Assembly: GCA_002331465.1 (NCBI GenBank)
Contig: DCYM01000131.1
Location: forward strand, 1-13,743
Direction: 5' to 3'
Source of the DNA: Candidatus Neomicrothrix sp. UBA2110
GTDB taxonomy: Bacteria; Actinomycetota; Acidimicrobiia; Acidimicrobiales; Poriferisodalaceae
DNA: 13,743 nt
Positions 13,465-13,743 of this stretch are shown piece after piece. Positions within the stretch are counted from its first letter, which is position 1; every line of letters begins with the position of its first letter. A program made the position numbers and the translations under genes. The notes beneath the pieces are model-generated. The model was not told where the DNA came from. It saw only the letters and a program-made list of their open reading frames with translations, and made no database searches.

Positions 13465-13743
13465 TCAATCTTGCATGCTAATGGCACCCATTACATCTTG
13501 GTCACCGTCGGTAGGGGCTGCCACTTCGACGATGCGTTCATCCACATCATCGAATTCGAGGCGCAGCGCTCGACACATCGTCGCGTGGAGTTGGTACATG
13601 GCCACCGCGTAGGTGAGTTCAATCACCGCTGTTTCACTGAGTTCTTCTCGGAGCGCTTTGTAAGTGTCGTCCTGCACTCGTCCGCCAGCTAGTACCAGGT
13701 CATCGGTATACGCCAGAACCGCTCTTTCCCCAGGCGTGTAGAC
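13465..13743 (-). CDS. Carboxymuconolactone decarboxylase-like (AhpD fold) protein, partial at window end
   Basis: A minus-strand frame that runs open from the window edge to a TGA at 13465-13467, giving the last 92 residues of a protein whose start is outside. The segment 'YTPGERAVLAYTDDLV', then 'ALREELSETAVIELTYAVAMYQ' is the family helix pattern, with acidic and Tyr/Met residues as in many non-peroxidase members. The C-x2-C redox pair of AhpD is not present; only a single Cys follows in 'HATMCRAL'. Members often detoxify peroxides or act as lactone-handling enzymes, but this one cannot be assigned. It converges on the second SDR with a 25-base gap and no visible terminator. An internal GTG at 13677 could be taken for its start, but the homologous segment clearly continues upstream of it. 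Confidence 0.72.
   Translation of the reverse strand, partial: VYTPGERAVLAYTDDLVLAGGRVQDDTYKALREELSETAVIELTYAVAMYQLHATMCRALRLEFDDVDERIVEVAAPTDGDQDVMGAISMQD

Noticed and set aside
1..13743. Mobile-element, CRISPR, tRNA or rRNA content
   Set aside because: No transposase or integrase motifs, no regularly spaced direct repeats, and no tRNA-like or rRNA-like sequence were found on either strand by reading.

Overview
The window reads as bacterial chromosome of moderate GC content (a little over half, judged by eye), almost fully coding, with tightly packed accessory catabolic genes. Three things suggest an actinobacterium, perhaps a marine or freshwater Acidimicrobiia-like lineage: actinobacterial-looking P450, Rieske, MetE-like and AGPS-like proteins; a Cys-rich repeat protein built on a 'PLEPYPG...C.C..CG...C..C' unit that I associate with actinobacteria; and start codons sitting 6 nt after a TANNNT -10 hexamer, the leaderless layout common in that phylum. 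No rRNA, tRNA, CRISPR array, transposase or integrase was seen, and the lineage is an inference.

Layout. (1) 24-3919, plus strand: an SDR dehydrogenase, an amidase-signature hydrolase, a family III (CaiB/BaiF) CoA-transferase overlapping the amidase by 4 nt, and after a hairpin-rich spacer a small protein of the L-2-amino-thiazoline-4-carboxylate (ATC) hydrolase family. (2) 7201-4087, minus strand: a MetE/UROD-like putative methyltransferase, a DHA2-type MFS exporter and a three-repeat zinc-binding protein, spaced 28 and 21 nt apart like an operon. (3) 7202-7887: a 686-base divergent region with a possible 44-aa membrane peptide (minus), several strong hairpins, a plus-strand intrinsic terminator with no obvious gene to end, and a promoter whose transcript would begin at a 30-codon upstream ORF overlapping the P450 start. 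(4) 7888-13439, plus strand: cytochrome P450, Rieske oxygenase alpha subunit, AGPS-like FAD oxidase and a second SDR. (5) 13465 to the window end, minus strand: the 3' part of a carboxymuconolactone-decarboxylase-like gene.

How the genes may work together. The plus-strand genes on the right hold three redox enzyme classes (P450, Rieske, flavin) plus an SDR, which fits stepwise oxidation of an aliphatic, cyclic, terpenoid/steroid-like or ether substrate. The left block supplies C-N hydrolysis, dehydrogenation and CoA transfer. The MetE-like protein could accept a methyl group, and the MFS protein could export substrate or intermediates. No ferredoxin or ferredoxin reductase lies in the window, so both oxygenases must draw electrons from elsewhere. 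The substrate cannot be read from the sequence. No clearly new multi-gene system is proven. The most unusual items are the Cys-rich repeat protein, the leader ORF before a P450 that lacks the usual I-helix acid, and the repeated -10/ATG start layout.
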